A stretch of 64,000 bases of DNA from contig NZ_CP009454.1 in the NCBI RefSeq assembly GCF_000759475.1, forward strand, positions 3,968,001-4,032,000. Reading direction: 5' to 3'. The notes below the pieces were generated by a model, which had not been told where the DNA came from, did no database searches, and saw only the letters and a list, made by a program, of their open reading frames with translations. The DNA is from Pantoea rwandensis (GTDB taxonomy: Bacteria > Pseudomonadota > Gammaproteobacteria > Enterobacterales > Enterobacteriaceae). Shown piece by piece: positions 52,705 to 64,000 of this stretch. Each line of letters starts with the position of its first letter. Position 1 is the first letter of the stretch. A program made the position numbers and the translations under genes.

Positions 52705-55065
52705 GTGACCGAACCGCGTGCAGGTTTTCTGCTTACCCGCCACTGGCGAGATACCCCAACCGGCAGCGAAGTGGTGCTGTGGCTGGCGACTGATGAGGGT
52801 CCACAGCGGCTGGTGCTACCGGCACAGGAGTCCGTGGCTTTCATTCCAGAAGAATTCCGCCAGCAAACCGAAACGTTGATCCGAGGCGAGCGGCATACCC
52901 GTGTGCAATCGCTCAAACTGAAAGATTTCCGCCGTCGTCCGGTGTTTGGTCTTTATTGCCGCAGCCACCGCCAGCTGCAAAACCTGGAAAAGCGGCTGCG
53001 GGAAAATGGCATCGCGCTGTATGAAGCCGATATCCGCCCGCCAGAGCGTTATTTGATGGAGCGTTTCATCACGGCACCGGTGTGGTTTAGCGGCGAGGTG
53101 CGCGGCGATAGCGTGGTCAATGCTCGTCTGAAACCGCATCCAGATTATCGCCCGCAGCTAAGATGGGTTTCGCTGGATATTGAAACCACGGAACACGGTG
53201 AGCTGTATTGCATCGGGCTGGAGGGCTGCGGTCAGCGCCAGGTTTACATGCTGGGTCCGCCCAATGGCGATGCCAGCACGCTCGATTTCGATCTCATCTA
53301 TGTGGATAGCCGCCCGCAGCTGCTGGAGCAGCTCAATGCCTGGTTCGCTCGCCACGATCCTGACGTGATCATCGGCTGGAGCGTGGTGCAGTTCGATCTG
53401 CGCGTCCTGCAAAAACACGCCGACCGCTACGGCATCCCGCTGCGACTGGGCCGCCAGAACCAGGCGCTGGAGTGGCGTGAGCACGGTTTTAAACCTGGGG
53501 TATTCTTCGCACAAGCCACAGGACGATTAGTGATTGATGGCATTGAAGCGCTGAAATCGGCGTTCTGGGATTTTCCCTCTTTCAGTCTTGAGGCGGTGTC
53601 ACGCCAGCTCCTCGGCGAAGGAAAAGACATCGACAACCCGTGGCAGCGCATGGAAGAGATCAACTGGCGCTTTGCCCATGACAAACCCGCGCTGGCGAAG
53701 TACAACCTGAAAGATTGCGAGCTGGTGACGCGCATTTTCCAGCATACCGCCATCATGCCATTTTTGCTGGAGCGCGCCACGGTGAACGGCCTGGCGGTCG
53801 ATCGTCACGGCGGTTCGGTGGCGGCTTTTGGTCATCTTTATATTCCGCGCATGCATCGTGCAGGCTTCGTGGCACCTAACCTCGGTGAAGTCGCCCCCGA
53901 AGCCAGCCCCGGCGGTTATGTGATGGACTCACGGCCCGGACTGTATGATTCGGTGCTGGTGCTCGATTACAAAAGCCTTTATCCCTCCATTATTCGCACC
54001 TTCCTGATCGATCCCGTCGGTCTGGTGGAGGGGCTGGCGCATCCAGACGATGCCGATTCCGTGCCCGGCTTCCGTCATGCGCGCTTCTCACGCCAAACCC
54101 ATTGCCTGCCAGCGATTGTGGAGCAGATTTGGCAAGGGCGTGAAGCAGCGAAACGCGACGGCAATCAACCTTTGTCACAGGCACTGAAAATCATCATGAA
54201 TGCCTTTTACGGCGTGCTTGGCACCAGCGCCTGTCGCTTCTTTGATCCACGTCTTGCGTCTTCTATTACCCTGCGTGGCCACGCCATCATGCAGCAAACA
54301 CGCGAGCTGATTGGAGCGGAAGGTTTCGATGTGATCTACGGCGATACCGACTCGACCTTTGTCTGGCTCAAAGGCGCGCACAGCGAGGCAGAAGCCGCCG
54401 CCATTGGTCATCGTCTGGCTAAACAGGTCAATGCGTGGTGGCAGCAACATCTGCAGCAGACTTACGGGCTAGAGAGCGCACTGGAATTAGAGTACGAAAC
54501 CCATTTCAGTCGCTTCCTGATGCCGACCATTCGCGGTGCCGAGCAGGGCAGTAAAAAGCGTTACGCCGGGATGATTCGCAGCGACGGAACAGAGCGGTTG
54601 GTGTTTAAAGGGCTGGAGTCGGTGCGCACCGACTGGACGCCGCTGGCGCAGCAGTTCCAGCAAAATCTGTATGGCCGAATTTTCCGTGGCGAACCGTGGC
54701 AGGATTATATCCGCGAGACCGTGGCCCAGTTGCTGGCAGGCGAACTGGACGAATTACTGGTCTATAAAAAGCGTCTGCGCCGCCCGTTAAAAGATTACGA
54801 AAAAAACGTGCCACCCCATGTGCGCGCCGCGCGCCTCGCCGATGAGCAAAATCGGAAATTACAGCGTCCGCTGCAGCACCAAAATGGCGGGTCCATACGC
54901 TATGTGATGGCGACCGCTGGCCCGGAACCGCTGGAAGCGCGCACCACGCCGCTCGACTACGATCACTACGTCACCAGGCAGTTACAACCGGTGGCAGATG
55001 GAATTTTACCTTTCGTTGGCGATGACTTTGCTACACTTATCACCGGGCAGCTGGGGCTTTTTTGA
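52705..55065 (+). CDS. polB: DNA polymerase II PolB
   Basis: B-family polymerase with 3'-5' proofreading used in replication restart and translesion bypass. It has 786 residues (783 in E. coli). The GTG start at 52705 follows CGGAG. The ExoI motif DIETT near 155, polymerase motif [10 protein letters not shown] near 420, motif [13 protein letters not shown] near 495 and motif C YGDTDST near 547 are intact. The C-terminal GQLGLF is a clamp-binding peptide. No araBAD genes lie nearby. Confidence 0.97.
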   Translation: MTEPRAGFLLTRHWRDTPTGSEVVLWLATDEGPQRLVLPAQESVAFIPEEFRQQTETLIRGERHTRVQSLKLKDFRRRPVFGLYCRSHRQLQNLEKRLRENGIALYEADIRPPERYLMERFITAPVWFSGEVRGDSVVNARLKPHPDYRPQLRWVSLDIETTEHGELYCIGLEGCGQRQVYMLGPPNGDASTLDFDLIYVDSRPQLLEQLNAWFARHDPDVIIGWSVVQFDLRVLQKHADRYGIPLRLGRQNQALEWREHGFKPGVFFAQATGRLVIDGIEALKSAFWDFPSFSLEAVSRQLLGEGKDIDNPWQRMEEINWRFAHDKPALAKYNLKDCELVTRIFQHTAIMPFLLERATVNGLAVDRHGGSVAAFGHLYIPRMHRAGFVAPNLGEVAPEASPGGYVMDSRPGLYDSVLVLDYKSLYPSIIRTFLIDPVGLVEGLAHPDDADSVPGFRHARFSRQTHCLPAIVEQIWQGREAAKRDGNQPLSQALKIIMNAFYGVLGTSACRFFDPRLASSITLRGHAIMQQTRELIGAEGFDVIYGDTDSTFVWLKGAHSEAEAAAIGHRLAKQVNAWWQQHLQQTYGLESALELEYETHFSRFLMPTIRGAEQGSKKRYAGMIRSDGTERLVFKGLESVRTDWTPLAQQFQQNLYGRIFRGEPWQDYIRETVAQLLAGELDELLVYKKRLRRPLKDYEKNVPPHVRAARLADEQNRKLQRPLQHQNGGSIRYVMATAGPEPLEARTTPLDYDHYVTRQLQPVADGILPFVGDDFATLITGQLGLF

Positions 55066-55134
55066 CAGGTGACGAATGCCCTGCCATCCAGTACCATAGC
55101 GCCCTTCCTGTTTCTCACCGCATAGACACCCTGA

Positions 55135-55150
55135 CCAAACTCATGTTTGG
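55135..55150 (+). other. Hairpin between polB and rapA
   Basis: CCAAAC (55135-55140) and GTTTGG (55145-55150) with loop TCAT, extended by ACACC/GGTGT across an internal loop. It has no T tract, so it may be a weak polB terminator or part of the rapA leader. Confidence 0.35.
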
Positions 55151-55217
55151 CGGTGTTGTATTGCCTGAGTGCAGGTGAACTTCTTTATGGCATGTCAGAG
55201 AGTCGAGCTAAAAATAT

Positions 55218-58124
55218 ATGGTTTTTACACTGGGTCAGCGCTGGATTAGTGATACGGAAAGTGAACTGGGATTAGGAACGGTGGTGGCGATTGATACCCG
55301 CATGATCACCATGATGTTCCCGGCAACCGGCGAAAACCGCCTGTATGCCCGTAATGATGCTCCCGTCACCCGTGTGATTTTCAATCCGGGCGACACCATC
55401 ACCAACCACGAAGGTTGGCAGATGAGCGTCGATGAAGTCCGCAACGATAACGAATTAATGACTTACATCGGCACGCGTCTCGACACCGAAGAAAGCGGCG
55501 TGGTGATGCGCGAAGTGATGCTGGACAGCAAACTGGTATTCAGTAAGCCTCAGGATCGCCTGTTCGCCGGTCAGCTCGACCGTATGGACCGTTTCTCCCT
55601 GCGCTTCCGTGCGCGTAAATACCAGAGCGAGCAGTATCGCCTGCCGATCAGCGGTCTGCGTGGCATGCGCACCAACCTGATTCCGCATCAGCTGCATATC
55701 GCCCATGATGTCGGCCGCCGTCATGCGCCACGCGTGTTGCTGGCGGATGAAGTGGGCCTGGGCAAAACCATTGAAGCCGGGATGATCATTCAGCAACAGC
55801 TGCTGGCTGGTCGTGCCGATCGCGTACTGATCGTGGTGCCGGAAACGCTCCAGCACCAGTGGCTGGTAGAGATGTTGCGCCGCTTCAACCTGCGCTTTGC
55901 CCTGTTTGATGACGACCGCTACACCGAAGCCCAGCATGACAGTGATAACGCCTTCGAAACCGAGCAGTTAATTATCTGCTCGCTAGACTTCGTGCGTCGC
56001 AATAAGCAGCGTTTGGAATTACTCGCTGATGCCGACTGGGATTTACTGGTGGTCGATGAAGCTCACCATCTGGCCTGGAGCGAAGAGGCACCCAGCCGTG
56101 AATATCAGGTAATTGAACAGCTGGCGGAAAAAACGCCTGGCGTATTGCTGCTGACGGCAACGCCGGAACAGCTGGGCCTGGAAAGTCACTTTGCCCGTTT
56201 ACGTCTGCTCGATCCAAACCGCTTCCACGACTTCAGCCAGTTTGTGGCTGAGCAGCAGAATTATCGCCCGGTGGCTGATGCCGTCAGCTCATTGCTGGCC
56301 GATCAGGCGATCACCAAAGAAGAGATGAACCTGATCAATGACCTGATCGGCGAGCAGGACATCGAGCCGCTGCTGCAGGTGGCGAACAGCGATCGTGATG
56401 GCAAAGAAGATGCGCGCAAAGAGCTGGTCTCGATGTTGATGGATCGCCACGGCACCAGCCGCGTGCTGTTCCGTAACACCCGTAACGGCGTGAAGGGCTT
56501 CCCGAAACGCGAACTGCACCAGATTCGTTTGCCGCTGCCCGCGCAGTATCAAACCGCGATTAAAGTTTCCGGCATTATGGGCACGCGTAAGAGCGCAGAA
56601 GAACGCGCACGTGACATGCTGTATCCGGAAAAGATTTATCAGGAATTTGAAGGCGATAGCGGTACCTGGTGGAACTTCGACCCACGCGTAGAATGGCTGA
56701 TGGGCTACCTGACCAGCAACCGTAAAGAGAAAGTGCTGGTGATTTGCGCTCAGGCCGCCACTGCGCTGCAACTGGAACAGGTGCTGCGTGAGCGTGAAGG
56801 TATTCGTGCCGCGGTGTTCCATGAAGGATTATCCATTCTGGAGCGTGACCGTGCTGCGGCATTTTTCGCTTCAGAAGAAGAAGGTGCGCAGGTGCTGCTG
56901 TGCTCGGAGATCGGTTCTGAAGGCCGCAACTTCCAGTTCGCCAGCCGCCTGGTGATGTTCGACCTGCCGTTTAACCCGGACCTGCTGGAACAGCGTATTG
57001 GTCGTCTTGACCGTATTGGCCAGATGCACGACATCCAGATTCTGGTGCCGTGGCTGGAAAAAACCGCCCAGGCGGTGCTGCTGCGCTGGTATCACGAAGG
57101 CCTGGATGCGTTTGAACATACCTGCCCGACTGGCCGCACCATCTATGACAGCGAATACAGCAAGCTGATTGAATACCTCGCCGCGCCAGAGAATCCGCAA
57201 GGGCTCGACGAGTTCATTGCAGAGAGTCGCAAACAGCACGACACGCTGAAATCGCAGTTGGAACAGGGTCGTGACCGTTTGCTTGAGCTGAACTCCAACG
57301 GCGGCGAAGCGGCGCAAGCGCTGGCGAACGCTATCGGTGAACAGGATAACGACACTGATCTGGTCAACTTCGCACTGAATCTGTTCGATATCGTCGGTAT
57401 CAATCAGGAAGATCGCAGTGACAGCCTGATCGTGCTAACGCCATCCGATCATATGCTGGTGCCGGATTTCCCAGGTTTGCCGGAAGACGGCTGCACCGTG
57501 ACTTTCAACCGCAACCAGGCGCTATCGCGCGAAGACACCCAATTCATCACCTGGGAACATCCGCTGATCCGTAATGGTCTCGATTTGATCCTGTCCGGTG
57601 ATACCGGCAGCTGTGCATTATCACTGTTGAAAAACAAAGCGCTGCCGGTGGGTACGCTGCTGGTTGAGATGGTCTATGTGGTTGAAGCGCAGGCACCGAA
57701 AAGCCTGCAACTCACCCGCTTCCTGCCGCCAACGCCGGTGCGTTTGCTGATGGATCGTGCTGGCAACAACCTGGCAGGCAAAGTGGAGTTTGAAAGCTTT
57801 AACCGCCAGTTAAATGCCGTGAATCGCCATACCGGTAGCAAACTGGTTAACGCAGTGCAGCAGGAAGTGCACGAGATTCTGACGCAGGCCGAAAAAGTGG
57901 TGATTCCGGAAGCACAGGCGATCATCGCAGCGGCGAAAGTCGAGGCGGATGAGAAGCTGAGTGCCGAGTTGTCACGTCTTGAAGCGCTGCGAGCGGTCAA
58001 CCCCAACATCCGCGATGATGAAGTTGAAGCGCTGGAAAGCAATCGCGAACAGGTGCTGGCAAGCCTCGGTGATGCGGGCTGGCGTCTGGACGCGCTGCGT
58101 CTGATTGTTGTCACGCACCAATAA
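55218..58124 (+). CDS. rapA: RNA polymerase recycling ATPase RapA
   Basis: SWI2/SNF2-family ATPase that binds RNA polymerase and helps it recycle after transcription. It has 968 residues, the same as E. coli RapA (HepA). N-terminal Tudor-like domains precede the helicase core: Walker [13 protein letters not shown] near 180, DEAHH near 280, and the C-terminal lobe with [12 protein letters not shown] and [11 protein letters not shown] near 565-600. The ATG has only a weak upstream ribosome binding sequence. rluA begins 20 bases after its stop. Confidence 0.97.
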   Translation: MVFTLGQRWISDTESELGLGTVVAIDTRMITMMFPATGENRLYARNDAPVTRVIFNPGDTITNHEGWQMSVDEVRNDNELMTYIGTRLDTEESGVVMREVMLDSKLVFSKPQDRLFAGQLDRMDRFSLRFRARKYQSEQYRLPISGLRGMRTNLIPHQLHIAHDVGRRHAPRVLLADEVGLGKTIEAGMIIQQQLLAGRADRVLIVVPETLQHQWLVEMLRRFNLRFALFDDDRYTEAQHDSDNAFETEQLIICSLDFVRRNKQRLELLADADWDLLVVDEAHHLAWSEEAPSREYQVIEQLAEKTPGVLLLTATPEQLGLESHFARLRLLDPNRFHDFSQFVAEQQNYRPVADAVSSLLADQAITKEEMNLINDLIGEQDIEPLLQVANSDRDGKEDARKELVSMLMDRHGTSRVLFRNTRNGVKGFPKRELHQIRLPLPAQYQTAIKVSGIMGTRKSAEERARDMLYPEKIYQEFEGDSGTWWNFDPRVEWLMGYLTSNRKEKVLVICAQAATALQLEQVLREREGIRAAVFHEGLSILERDRAAAFFASEEEGAQVLLCSEIGSEGRNFQFASRLVMFDLPFNPDLLEQRIGRLDRIGQMHDIQILVPWLEKTAQAVLLRWYHEGLDAFEHTCPTGRTIYDSEYSKLIEYLAAPENPQGLDEFIAESRKQHDTLKSQLEQGRDRLLELNSNGGEAAQALANAIGEQDNDTDLVNFALNLFDIVGINQEDRSDSLIVLTPSDHMLVPDFPGLPEDGCTVTFNRNQALSREDTQFITWEHPLIRNGLDLILSGDTGSCALSLLKNKALPVGTLLVEMVYVVEAQAPKSLQLTRFLPPTPVRLLMDRAGNNLAGKVEFESFNRQLNAVNRHTGSKLVNAVQQEVHEILTQAEKVVIPEAQAIIAAAKVEADEKLSAELSRLEALRAVNPNIRDDEVEALESNREQVLASLGDAGWRLDALRLIVVTHQ

Positions 58125-58144
58125 TTGCTGAAGGCCACTACGAC

Positions 58145-58804
58145 ATGTTGATGGAAGCCTACAATCCGCCGCTCGAACCCTGGCTACATATTCTGTATCA
58201 GGACGAGCACATTATGGTGGTCAACAAGCCAAGCGGGTTGTTGTCGGTGCCGGGCCGGCTGGAGGAGCACAAAGATAGCGTGATGACGCGTATTCAACGT
58301 GATTTCCCCCAGGCGGAATCGGTGCATCGACTGGATATGGCGACCAGCGGGGTGATCGTGGTGGCACTGAATAAAGCCGCAGAGCGCGAGTTGAAGCGGC
58401 AGTTCCGCGAGCGTGAGCCGTCAAAGTACTATGTGGCGCGCGTTTGGGGTCATCCAGCCGCGGAAGAAGGATTGATCGATCTGCCGCTGATTTGCGACTG
58501 GCCCAATCGCCCTAAGCAAATGGTGTGTTTCGAGAACGGCAAAGCGGCGCAGACGGAATATCAGGTGCTGGAGTACGAAGCCAGCCACAGTGCCCGTGTG
58601 CTGCTCAAGCCGATTACCGGGCGCTCGCATCAGCTGCGCGTGCATCTACTGGCGCTGGGTCACCCGATTTTGGGCGACCGCTTTTATGCCCATGATGAAG
58701 CGCTGGCAATGGCGTCGCGTCTGCAACTGCACGCGGAGTCATTAACCATTACCCATCCGGCGTTTGGCAATAGCATGACGTTCAAGCAGCCAGCAGATTT
58801 TTAA
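58145..58804 (+). CDS. rluA: 23S rRNA/tRNA pseudouridine synthase RluA
   Basis: Isomerises U746 in 23S rRNA and U32 in several tRNAs. The protein has 219 residues, as in E. coli. The catalytic aspartate is in the motif HRLDMATSG near residue 62; the RluA-family elements MVVNKPSGLLSVPG and ITGRSHQLRVHL are also visible. It follows rapA closely and is followed by a bidirectional hairpin. Confidence 0.97.
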   Translation: MLMEAYNPPLEPWLHILYQDEHIMVVNKPSGLLSVPGRLEEHKDSVMTRIQRDFPQAESVHRLDMATSGVIVVALNKAAERELKRQFREREPSKYYVARVWGHPAAEEGLIDLPLICDWPNRPKQMVCFENGKAAQTEYQVLEYEASHSARVLLKPITGRSHQLRVHLLALGHPILGDRFYAHDEALAMASRLQLHAESLTITHPAFGNSMTFKQPADF

Positions 58805-58818
58805 TCTGCAGGTCATAA

Positions 58819-58847
58819 AAAAGGGCCGTCAATAATGACGACCCTTT
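58819..58847. terminator. Bidirectional terminator between rluA and djlA
   Basis: AAGGGCCGTCA (from about 58820) and TGACGACCCTT (to about 58846) form a stem with one mismatch and loop ATAA. It is flanked by A residues on the left and T residues on the right, so it can end both convergent transcripts. Confidence 0.8.
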
Positions 58848-58870
58848 CAGTTTACGCTCAATGTCTCAGA

Positions 58871-59683
58871 CTATTTAAATCCCTTCTCTTTACGAATCAA
58901 ATCGTAAGCTGCCTGAATCTCTTGCGCCTTCTGCTTCGCCATCTCCATCATTTCTGGCGGTAACCCTTTCGCCACCAGTTTGTCCGGATGGTGCTCACTC
59001 ATCAGCTTGCGGTAGGCTCGTTTAATTGTGGTGCTGTCGTCACTGCTTTTTACACCCAGCACACTACAGGCATCATCCAGCGTCGGTCCGCGTTTCGCCT
59101 GTTGATAAGCACCGCCATATGAGGAGCCACCGCCACCAAATTGTTGCCCACCTTCCATCATGCGCAGGAACTGATCGAACTGTGCCCGCGAGATGCCCAG
59201 CTCTTCCGCAATCACATACAGCACCTGGCGTTCATTGGGATGCAGCGAACCATCCGCAAATGCCGCCTGAATCTGAATTTCCAGAAACATCCGAATCAGA
59301 TCAAAACGGCCAAAGCAGGCACTGCGCAGTTCACGTAACTTATTACGCAGCGGATAGTCACTTTGTTTGCCTTCGCGGAAAGCGCGCTGTGCTGCCGTGC
59401 GGGCATCGCCATGCAGTTGCATACGATCCATAAATAAGGAGGCAATCTGGATATCTGCCTCGGTGACGCGCCCTTTTGACTTGGTCAAATGACCCATCAC
59501 CTGAAAAGTGGTACTGAAAAACAGCGTCTGTCGCGCCTGATTATTGGCGAAATAGCCCTGTCCTTTTACGCTGCGCACTTTGTCAAACATATGACCAATG
59601 ATCAGACCCAGTACAATGCCCCAGAAGCCTGCTCCGGAAAGTAAGCCGAGAGCCAGACCAATAACTTTTCCCCAGTAGCGCAT
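58871..59683 (-). CDS. djlA: Membrane-anchored DnaJ-like co-chaperone DjlA
   Basis: Type III J-protein that stimulates DnaK and activates the Rcs envelope stress pathway when overproduced. It has 270 residues (271 in E. coli). An N-terminal glycine-rich membrane segment (about residues 8-31) is followed by a TerB-like region and a C-terminal J domain with the HPD motif in [12 protein letters not shown] near 236. Divergent from lptD. Confidence 0.96.
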   Translation of the reverse strand: MRYWGKVIGLALGLLSGAGFWGIVLGLIIGHMFDKVRSVKGQGYFANNQARQTLFFSTTFQVMGHLTKSKGRVTEADIQIASLFMDRMQLHGDARTAAQRAFREGKQSDYPLRNKLRELRSACFGRFDLIRMFLEIQIQAAFADGSLHPNERQVLYVIAEELGISRAQFDQFLRMMEGGQQFGGGGSSYGGAYQQAKRGPTLDDACSVLGVKSSDDSTTIKRAYRKLMSEHHPDKLVAKGLPPEMMEMAKQKAQEIQAAYDLIRKEKGFK

Positions 59684-59864
59684 AAACTCCTCAATTCGCC
59701 ATGCTTGCGGCTGAAAATTGCATTATCATACCTTTCATTTACTTCAGTGCCTAACAGCAACGCGATCAGACAAGGATTAACACTGGCACAACGCCGGGCA
59801 GTAAGTTAGTCTCTGAGCCGATTGTCGGCATGATGCCCGTTCTCATGGAAATCCCGAACCGCGT

Positions 59865-62243
59865 ATGAAAAAACAGATACCCACCCTGCTGGCAACCATG
59901 ATTGGTGCAGCGCTCTACAGTCAGCAGTCATTCGCCGACGATCTGATGTCGCAATGTATGCTGGGCGTGCCGAGCTACAACCGTCCGCTGGTCAGCGGCG
60001 ACACCAATTCGTTGCCTGTCACCATCAACTCTGACTCGGCCAAGGGTAACTACCCGAATGATGCGGTATTCACGGGCAATGTTGATGTGCAGCAGGGCAA
60101 CAGCCGCTTACGTGCCGATGAAATGCAACTGCATCAGCGTCAGCAGGATGGACAGACAACGCCAGTGCGCACCGTGGATGCGCTGGGTAATGTGCACTAT
60201 GACGACAACCAGGTCATCCTGAAAGGTCCGAAAGCCTGGTCCAATCTGAACACCAAAGACACCAACGTGTGGAACGGTGATTACCAGATGGTGGGCCGTC
60301 AGGGCCGTGGCGTCGCCGATCAGATGAAACTGCGCGGCAATAACCGTTATACCATTCTGGAAAACGGCAGCTTTACCTCCTGTTTACCGGGTTCCAACAG
60401 CTGGAGCGTCGTCGGTTCCGAAGTGATCCAGGACCGCCAGGAAGAAGTGGCGGAGATTTGGAACGCACGCTTTAAACTCGGCAATGTGCCAGTATTTTAC
60501 AGCCCTTATATGCAGTTACCGATTGGCGATCGCCGTCGCTCCGGTTTCCTGATCCCGAATGCCAAGTACGGTAGTAATAACGGCTTCGAATTTATGCTGC
60601 CGTATTACTGGAACATCGCGCCGCAGGCCGATGCCACGATTACGCCGCATTACATGAGCAAACGTGGTCTGCAATTGCAGAACGAATTCCGCTATCTGAC
60701 CGTGTTTGGTGCCGGTTTGATGGAACTGGATTATCTGCCTTCCGATAAGCAGTACGATAACGACAAAGCGGTGCGTGGCATCGCCGAAAATGATAACTCT
60801 GACCGTTGGCTGTTCTACTGGCAGCATGCTGGCGTTTACGAGCAACACTGGCGCTTCAACGCCAACTACACCAAGGTCAGCGACCCGTATTATTTCAACG
60901 ATCTCGACTCGAAGTACTACAACTCCACTGATGGTTATGCGACGCAGAAATTCAGTTTTGGCTACGCGGATACCAACTGGGACGCCACGCTGTCGACAAA
61001 AGATTTCCAGGTATTTGGTAACACAGATTCGACTAACGTCTATCGTGCCATGCCACAGCTCGACCTGAACGCCTATCAGAACGATATTGGACCATTTGAT
61101 GGCCACATCTACGCGCAGGCAGTGAAATTCACTAACGTGAATAGCAAAATGCCTGAAGCAACGCGTCTTCACATTGAGCCAACATTAAACTTACCGCTGT
61201 CTAATGGCTGGGCCAGCCTGGATACCGAAGCAAAATTCCTCGCAACGCACTATCAGCAGGACAATATTGATCGTTATAACAATAACGAAATCTCTAATAT
61301 TTCCAGCAACGGTAACCAATTAGATAGCTCCGTCAACCGCACTCTGCCACAGTTCAAAGTGGATGGCCGTCTGATATTTGACCGCGATATGGATTGGGAG
61401 CCGGGTTACACGCAAACGCTGGAACCGCGTGTGCAGTACCTGTATGTCCCGTACCGTAACCAGAGCAATATCTATCCGTACGACTCGACTCTGCTGCAAA
61501 CCGACTACACCGGTCTGTTCCGCGATCGTACTTATAGCGGCCTGGATCGCATCGCATCGGCTAACGAAGTCTCAACCGGCGTGACCACGCGAATTTATGA
61601 TAACGATCTGGTTGAACGTTTTAACGTTTCTGTAGGTCAAATCTACTCGTTTACCCCGTCTCGTACCGGCGTAAACCAGACAAATGATGATGATGACACC
61701 GGCAGCCTGGTGTGGGCGGGTGACACCTACTGGAAAATCAGCGATCGCTGGGGCGCACGCGGCGGACTGCAGTATGACACCCGCCTCGATAACGTCGCCC
61801 AGGGCAACGCTATCCTGGAATACCGTCAGGATGCGGATCGGATGGTGCAGCTGAGCTACCGTTACAGCAGCCCGGAATATGTGGCACAAGCGTTGAACAA
61901 CGCCAGCTTGCTGACGAACCCGATCTACAAAAACGGGATTTCACAAGTCGGTGCGACCGCGAGCTGGCCAATTGCTGATGCCTGGTCACTGGTCGGCGGT
62001 TATTACTACGATACCCGCAACAGTCGTCCGGCTGAACAACTGGTAGGCCTGCAGTACAGCTCGTGCTGCTACGCCATTCGTCTGGGTTACGAGCGCAAGA
62101 TCAACGGCTGGGAAAACAACGACAGTAAGTACGACAACCAAATCTCATTCAACATTGAGCTACGTGGTCTGAGTTCTAACTATGGCTTAGGCACCAATGA
62201 AATGCTGCGTCAGGGCATCATCCCTTACCAGCGCGCTTTCTGA
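59865..62243 (+). CDS. lptD: LPS assembly outer-membrane protein LptD
   Basis: Beta-barrel translocon that, with LptE, inserts lipopolysaccharide into the outer leaflet. It has 792 residues (784 in E. coli). A signal peptide ends near SQQSFADD. The jellyroll domain (about 40-200) precedes the 26-strand barrel. Cysteines for the two nonconsecutive disulfides are visible: near residue 25 in SQCMLGVP, near 165 in SCLPGSN, and the pair in [11 protein letters not shown] near 735. The protein ends in a C-terminal Phe, as expected for barrel assembly by BamA. surA follows, as in E. coli. Confidence 0.96.
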   Translation: MKKQIPTLLATMIGAALYSQQSFADDLMSQCMLGVPSYNRPLVSGDTNSLPVTINSDSAKGNYPNDAVFTGNVDVQQGNSRLRADEMQLHQRQQDGQTTPVRTVDALGNVHYDDNQVILKGPKAWSNLNTKDTNVWNGDYQMVGRQGRGVADQMKLRGNNRYTILENGSFTSCLPGSNSWSVVGSEVIQDRQEEVAEIWNARFKLGNVPVFYSPYMQLPIGDRRRSGFLIPNAKYGSNNGFEFMLPYYWNIAPQADATITPHYMSKRGLQLQNEFRYLTVFGAGLMELDYLPSDKQYDNDKAVRGIAENDNSDRWLFYWQHAGVYEQHWRFNANYTKVSDPYYFNDLDSKYYNSTDGYATQKFSFGYADTNWDATLSTKDFQVFGNTDSTNVYRAMPQLDLNAYQNDIGPFDGHIYAQAVKFTNVNSKMPEATRLHIEPTLNLPLSNGWASLDTEAKFLATHYQQDNIDRYNNNEISNISSNGNQLDSSVNRTLPQFKVDGRLIFDRDMDWEPGYTQTLEPRVQYLYVPYRNQSNIYPYDSTLLQTDYTGLFRDRTYSGLDRIASANEVSTGVTTRIYDNDLVERFNVSVGQIYSFTPSRTGVNQTNDDDDTGSLVWAGDTYWKISDRWGARGGLQYDTRLDNVAQGNAILEYRQDADRMVQLSYRYSSPEYVAQALNNASLLTNPIYKNGISQVGATASWPIADAWSLVGGYYYDTRNSRPAEQLVGLQYSSCCYAIRLGYERKINGWENNDSKYDNQISFNIELRGLSSNYGLGTNEMLRQGIIPYQRAF

Positions 62244-62297
62244 TGTTGTGATATTTGACAGGCTATCCCGCAGTGCGGAAACAACAATGGATAAAGT

Positions 62298-63593
62298 ATG
62301 AAGAACTGGAGAATGCTGATTCTTGGTGTAGCGATCACCGCTAACACTGCGTTCGCAGCCCCACAAGAGGTTGATAAAGTTGCTGCCGTCGTGAATAACG
62401 GCGTGGTACTGGAAAGTGACGTTGATAACATGATGCGCACCGTGAAATCACAGGCGCAGCAGGCTCATCAACAGTTACCTGATGACAAAACCTTGCGTCA
62501 TCAGATCCTTGAGCGTCAGGTCATGGATGCCATCATTCTTCAGATGGGCGAGAAAGCCGGCTTGCAGGTCAGCGATCAGCAGTTAGATCAGGCCATTCAA
62601 AATATCGCCGCACAAAATAAGATGAGCATGGACCAGTTGCGTAGCCGCCTGGCCTATGACGGAATGAACTACAACGCTTACCGTGCGCAGATCCGTCAGG
62701 AAATGCTGATCTCTGAAGTGCGTAATAACGAAGTGCGCCGCCGTGTCACCATCCTGCCGCAGGAAGTGGATGCGCTGGCAACGCAGATTGGTTCTCAGAA
62801 CACTCAGGGTACCGAACTGAACGTGAGCCAGATCTTGCTGCCGCTGTCAGAAAATCCGACGCAACAGCAGGTTGACGATCAGGAAGCGCTGGCGCGTCAA
62901 TTAGTTGGTCAACTGAAAAGCGGTGCCGATTTCGGCAAAATGGCAGTGACTTACTCTGCCGATCCGCAAGCGCTGAAAGGCGGCAACATGGGTTGGGCAA
63001 AGATTGAAGAGCTGCCTACCCTGTTCTCGCAAGCGTTGAGCACCGCGAAGAAGGGTGACATTGTCGGCCCAATCCGCTCTGGCGTTGGCTTCCACATTCT
63101 GAAAGTGAACGACCTGCGCGGTGAGAGCAAAAACATCTCTGTCACCGAAGTGCATGCGCGTCACATTCTGCTGAAGCCTTCTCCGATCCTCACTGACGCG
63201 CAGGCACAAGCGAAGATCGAGCAGATTGCTGCAGATATCAAAAGTGGTAAAACCACCTTTGCCGCCGCAGCAAAACAGTTCTCTGACGATCCGGGTTCAG
63301 CCAATCAGGGCGGCGATCTCGGCTGGGCAACCCCGGAAATCTACGATCCAGCCTTCCGTGATGCGCTGCTGAAGCTGCAAAAAGGCCAGGTCAGCGAGCC
63401 GGTACACTCATCCTTCGGCTGGCATTTGATTCAGTTACTGGATACCCGCCAGGTTGATAAAACCGATGCGGCGCAGAAAGAGCGTGCTTATCGTCTGCTG
63501 TTCAACCGTAAATTTGCCGAAGAAGCACAAACCTGGATGCAGGAACAACGCGCCAGTGCTTACGTGAAGATTCTGGACAGCAATGGTCAGTAA
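62298..63593 (+). CDS. surA: Periplasmic chaperone and peptidyl-prolyl isomerase SurA
   Basis: Escorts outer-membrane proteins, including LptD, to the Bam complex. It has 431 residues (428 in E. coli). A signal peptide ends near ANTAFAAP. The N-terminal chaperone region is followed by two parvulin domains, around 175-275 ([13 protein letters not shown]) and 285-385 ([14 protein letters not shown]), and a C-terminal helix. It lies 54 bases after lptD and its end overlaps pdxA by 11 bases. Confidence 0.97.
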   Translation: MKNWRMLILGVAITANTAFAAPQEVDKVAAVVNNGVVLESDVDNMMRTVKSQAQQAHQQLPDDKTLRHQILERQVMDAIILQMGEKAGLQVSDQQLDQAIQNIAAQNKMSMDQLRSRLAYDGMNYNAYRAQIRQEMLISEVRNNEVRRRVTILPQEVDALATQIGSQNTQGTELNVSQILLPLSENPTQQQVDDQEALARQLVGQLKSGADFGKMAVTYSADPQALKGGNMGWAKIEELPTLFSQALSTAKKGDIVGPIRSGVGFHILKVNDLRGESKNISVTEVHARHILLKPSPILTDAQAQAKIEQIAADIKSGKTTFAAAAKQFSDDPGSANQGGDLGWATPEIYDPAFRDALLKLQKGQVSEPVHSSFGWHLIQLLDTRQVDKTDAAQKERAYRLLFNRKFAEEAQTWMQEQRASAYVKILDSNGQ

Positions 63594-64000
63594 TTATCGT
63601 GTGGTGATCACCCCCGGCGAACCCGCCGGGATTGGTCCTGATCTTACCGTTCAACTGGCTCAGCTCGACTGGCCAGTTGAACTGGTGGTCTGTGCCGATG
63701 GCCATGTGCTGCGTCAGCGCGCCCAGCAACTGGGCTTACCGCTGACGCTGCGCGATTACCAACCGGGTGTTGCGGCACAAGCACAGCAGGCCGGTACGTT
63801 AACGCTGCTGCAGGTTGATACTGCGCAGCCGGTCACGCCCGGTGAATTAACCGTCGCGAATGGGCATTACGTATTGGAAACGCTGGCGCGTGCCTGCGAT
63901 GGTTGCCTCAACGGTGAATTTGCCGCATTGATTACCGGACCGGTACACAAAGGCGTCATCAATGACGCCGGCATTGCGTTTACCGGTCATACCGAATTTT
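63583..64000 (+). CDS. pdxA: 4-hydroxythreonine-4-phosphate dehydrogenase PdxA (C-terminus outside window)
   Basis: NAD-dependent enzyme of pyridoxal phosphate synthesis. Only the first 139 codons are inside the window, against about 329 residues in E. coli. The ATG at 63583 overlaps the surA end and gives [20 protein letters not shown], aligning with the E. coli start. The stretch [20 protein letters not shown] followed by HKGVINDAG is a hallmark. In E. coli rsmA, apaG and apaH follow, and the same is likely beyond the edge. Confidence 0.96.
   Translation, partial: MVSNYRVVITPGEPAGIGPDLTVQLAQLDWPVELVVCADGHVLRQRAQQLGLPLTLRDYQPGVAAQAQQAGTLTLLQVDTAQPVTPGELTVANGHYVLETLARACDGCLNGEFAALITGPVHKGVINDAGIAFTGHTEF

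Overview
The window is a stretch of chromosome from a gammaproteobacterium of the order Enterobacterales. Gene order and protein sequences follow the first two minutes of the Escherichia coli map, read in the opposite direction, from pdhR to pdxA. Divergence from E. coli, the absence of araBAD between polB and yabI, the absence of leuO between ilvI and leuL, and several plant-associate traits (a GPH sugar symporter with a GH43 glycosidase) suggest Erwiniaceae, probably Pantoea or a close relative. The genus is an inference from remembered sequences, not from a search.

Layout. 1-4.0 kb: pdhR (cut by the window edge) with a perfect PdhR palindrome, divergent aroP, then a two-gene sugar uptake and glycosidase insert at 2.65-5.0 kb. 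4.99-10.7 kb: ampE-ampD (minus), nadC, and the type IV pilus genes ppdD-hofB-hofC, of which ppdD carries an in-frame stop. 10.7-10.95 kb: an in-phase array of 33 heptanucleotides that ends inside the guaC stop codon. 10.94-17.6 kb: guaC, coaE-zapD-yacG, mutT, and secM-secA. 17.8-35.7 kb: the complete division and cell wall (dcw) cluster on the minus strand from mraZ to lpxC, with its promoter and candidate MraZ repeats. 36.1-39.6 kb: cra and ilvIH. 40.2-45.2 kb: the leu operon with leader peptide and attenuator. 45.2-52.5 kb: a frameshifted setA, a short SgrS-like small RNA, sgrR, a TPP riboswitch with thiBPQ, and yabI. 52.7-64 kb: polB, rapA, rluA, djlA, lptD, surA and the start of pdxA.

How it works together. 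Most of the window is housekeeping: peptidoglycan precursor synthesis and division, protein export with its force sensor SecM, outer membrane biogenesis (LpxC, LptD, SurA), branched-chain amino acid synthesis, and thiamin and NAD metabolism. Regulation is visible in sequence at several points: PdhR autoregulation, MraZ autoregulation, leu attenuation, the TPP riboswitch, and glucose-phosphate stress through SgrR and SgrS.

The unusual parts are the heptamer array, two apparently broken genes (ppdD and setA), an SgrS homologue too short to encode SgrT, an altered SecM arrest peptide behind a strong lpxC terminator, and the sugar-uptake insert whose last gene overlaps ampE. I see no CRISPR array, prophage, transposase or tRNA gene. 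I found no clear candidate for a wholly new multi-gene system.
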